DNA from: Argyresthia goedartella
Lineage: Eukaryota; Arthropoda; Insecta; Lepidoptera; Argyresthiidae
Direction: 5' to 3'
Assembly (NCBI GenBank): GCA_949825045.1
Contig: OX463824.1
Location: forward strand, 24,908,501 to 24,972,500
Length of the DNA: 64,000 bases
In this document: positions 62,256 to 64,000 of the stretch, piece after piece
Layout of the letters: every line of letters starts with the position of its first letter
Numbering within the stretch: position 1 is the stretch's first letter
Translations under genes and position numbers: made by a program
Notes under the pieces: model-generated
Told to the model about the DNA's origin: nothing
The model's database searches: none
Seen by the model: the letters and a program-made list of their open reading frames with translations, nothing else

Positions 62256-64000
62256 TGCGGAGCAGAGCGGTGAGTCTGCCCAGGGCAGTGGGGTCGCTGA
62301 GGAGGGCGAGCAGGGCTGTGAGGTGCCCTAAGTCCTGCTGCCCTATCGCCGCAGCCGGAGTGGCGGCGCCAGCGGCGGCCGCAGTCTCGCTGGCGGCGAG
62401 AGTAGCCGCCGCGGCGCCGGCGGCAGGTGGAGCCGTCGCCTTCTTCTTCTTCTTCCCCCCCCGCTTCGTCTTCTGCCTGGGGGCTCCGTCGTTCGCCTGC
62501 GCCATAAGCGAGGCGGGCGCCGTTGGTTCCTGCAGGTCGGGACAAGGCAGAGGGGGAGGCTGCACCTTCTTGGGCCCGGGCGCGTTGGTGAGCGCCACAG
62601 TGCCGGCCTTCTTGTTTCGCGCCTCCTGGCGGAACACGGGGCACGTCGCATTATTTGCCGTGTGCGGGCCACCGCAGTTGGCGCACGTCGGCGGCTGGTC
62701 TTTCGGGCGGGGGCATTCCCGCGCCGAGTGGGGACCGCCGCAACGTACGCACGCTAGGGGGCGGTGGCACATATGCGACGAGTGCCGGAATTGCTGGCAC
62801 CTGTGGCACTGGGCCGGGCCCTGTTTCGAGCGCCAGGCCTCAATCTTCACCCCCGGCATGTACAAGAGTTCCGTGATCTCGTACACAGCGCCGGGGGCAC
62901 GGTCTGGGTTCTTCTTCAGGTTGGCGAAGAAGATGCAGCCGGGTCGTCCTTTGCGCGCCCGGATCTGCTTACAGTACTCGGCCTCCACTCCGAGTTCTGC
63001 AAGCGCCGCGACTATCTCCTCCGGCGCGGTGTTAGAAGGCAGCCCGCGGATCGCCACCTTCTGGGTCTTGTCGGCCGGCAACGAGTATGAGAACCATCTC
63101 ACACCCTGGTCCTTCTCCAGCCTGCACAGGTAACGCTGCACAAGCCGGTACTCGTCATCGGCCGTTGAGGTGAAGCGCACACCCTTTTGGTAGGCGCGCG
63201 CGCTGGGAGCCCGGCCGAGCTCGCTGGCTATCGCCCTGAAGTGGTCGGCCCAGTTGGGCAGGACCTCCACAATAAGGGGCGGATAGCGCGGCTGGCGGGG
63301 CTGCTGTGGCGCAGCGCCTCCCGACGGGGCGGCGGTGGCGGTGGCAATCGCGGCTGCGGCTTGAGTGGCGGCAGTGGCTGGCGGCGTTGGGCGGGCGGGC
63401 GGCATTGGGCGGGCGGGCCCTATCGCGGGTGCGGCGGCGTGCGGGTTCGCAGGCACAGCGGCGGGGCGCGTAGGGCGGGCGGGCACAGTCGCGGCGGTGG
63501 GCGGGTTCGCGGGCGCGGCGGCGGGGCGCGTAGGGCGGGCGGGCACTATCGCGGGCGCTGCGGCGGAGCGCGTGGGGCGGGCGGGCACTCGCGACGTGGT
63601 CGCCGACGGGGCGGGCGGACGCGCGGTTGGCGGCACCGGGTGCCTCACTGAACGGGGGGGGGACGCGGTGCTGGGGCGCGGTGCCCCAGACACGGGAATT
63701 GCGGTCGCGGCCGCCGCGGCAAACGACACTGTGGGAGAGCACTTATTAGGTAAAACACTCGTACCTGTTTGTTTTGAAGCACTCTCATAGTCACTCGCGG
63801 CGGCGGACAGTCCAGGGGCGGGGGCGGCCGCCTGAAGCGCGCCCGTCCAGGGCGACAGCGACGGCATGTCGAGGCCCGTCTTCCTCGGCGGCGGCTGGTT
63901 CGTCGGTGGCGGGGTCGGCGAGTCCGCAAGCTGGACTCGCTTTCCATCTCCTCGGAGACGCAGCTCGTCGCTCGGGCTTTCGCTACGCGGGCGCCTCGGC
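62248..64000 (-). CDS. F4 ORF1 (partial): Jockey-type Gag with three zinc knuckles
   Basis: The frame is open from the window edge to the stop at 62248, so the N-terminus is cut off. In order it has a Ser/Pro-rich region (about 63980-63860), the low-complexity Ala/Pro region with five or more PARPTR-type units (63640-63400), then PQQPRQPRYPPLIVEVLPNW. Next comes the nucleic-acid-binding half: VRWFSYSLPADKTQKVAIRG, TAPEEIVAALAELG and three knuckles (CHRCQQFRHSSHMC, CVRCGGPHSAREC, CANCGGPHTANNATC). Last come a Lys-rich patch (KRGGKKKKKATAPP) and an Ala-rich C-terminus. Both homopolymer runs that break F1 and F2 are in frame here. Confidence 0.9.
   Translation of the reverse strand, partial: PRRPRSESPSDELRLRGDGKRVQLADSPTPPPTNQPPPRKTGLDMPSLSPWTGALQAAAPAPGLSAAASDYESASKQTGTSVLPNKCSPTVSFAAAAATAIPVSGAPRPSTASPPRSVRHPVPPTARPPAPSATTSRVPARPTRSAAAPAIVPARPTRPAAAPANPPTAATVPARPTRPAAVPANPHAAAPAIGPARPMPPARPTPPATAATQAAAAIATATAAPSGGAAPQQPRQPRYPPLIVEVLPNWADHFRAIASELGRAPSARAYQKGVRFTSTADDEYRLVQRYLCRLEKDQGVRWFSYSLPADKTQKVAIRGLPSNTAPEEIVAALAELGVEAEYCKQIRARKGRPGCIFFANLKKNPDRAPGAVYEITELLYMPGVKIEAWRSKQGPAQCHRCQQFRHSSHMCHRPLACVRCGGPHSARECPRPKDQPPTCANCGGPHTANNATCPVFRQEARNKKAGTVALTNAPGPKKVQPPPLPCPDLQEPTAPASLMAQANDGAPRQKTKRGGKKKKKATAPPAAGAAAATLAASETAAAAGAATPAAAIGQQDLGHLTALLALLSDPTALGRLTALLRNA

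Larger units (their letters stand above)
59420..64000 (-). mobile_element. F4: Jockey-type retrotransposon copy, open ORFs, runs off the window
   Basis: The 3' tail at about 59420-59450 (TTTACTTCTTCTTGATAATC on the plus strand) directly touches the 5' end of F3. The 3' UTR, intact ORF2 and most of ORF1 are present. The 5' part of ORF1 and the 5' UTR are beyond the window. It is the best-preserved member of the array. Confidence 0.88.

Overview
This 64 kb window is eukaryotic repeat DNA, almost certainly from a moth or butterfly. I see no host gene and no bacterial-type operon. The evidence for Lepidoptera is a tRNA-derived SINE with the head, body and tail of the common lepidopteran SINE at 44630-44886, together with insect Jockey, CR1-like, BEL/Pao and Ty3/gypsy (errantivirus-like) elements. 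Almost every open reading frame belongs to a mobile element. The density of nested insertions would fit a W chromosome or pericentromeric heterochromatin, but that is inference.

Region 1 (1-2969) holds an old reverse-transcriptase fragment, a 41-bp tandem array, a long palindrome and unassigned DNA.

Region 2 (2970-21612) is a four-element nest. A minus-strand non-LTR retrotransposon, A (2985-21597), is bounded by a 15-bp target-site duplication (TSD). A CR1-like element, B (5558-8230), is inserted in its ORF2. A DNA transposon, C (10481-21411; 28-bp terminal inverted repeats, 6-bp TSD GTACAC), is inserted in its 5' UTR. C carries a transposase-like gene that is itself split by a BEL/Pao LTR element, D (13694-18896; 5-bp TSD ATGGT). 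D has lost its reverse transcriptase.

Region 3 (22051-26345) is a decayed minus-strand CR1/Jockey-type element, E, with a PHD-finger ORF1. It is followed by about 1.2 kb of unassigned DNA.

Region 4 (27600-64000) is a head-to-tail array of one GC-rich Jockey-type element. A diverged stub, F0, precedes four copies, F1 to F4, all on the minus strand. F1 is split by an env-bearing errantivirus-like element, G (28897-37642; LTRs identical by eye, TSD GGGC). F2 carries the SINE. F3 is split by a second gypsy element, H (50308-58026; 1,347-bp LTRs identical by eye, TSD CAAT). F4 runs off the window and still has an open ORF1 and an intact ORF2.

The gypsy elements G and H look the youngest. Both have a canonical -1 ribosomal frameshift heptamer directly before the gag stop, with a possible stem downstream. 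In the Jockey copies the ORF1 start codon lies in a hairpin stem, and a change on one side is matched on the other side between copies.
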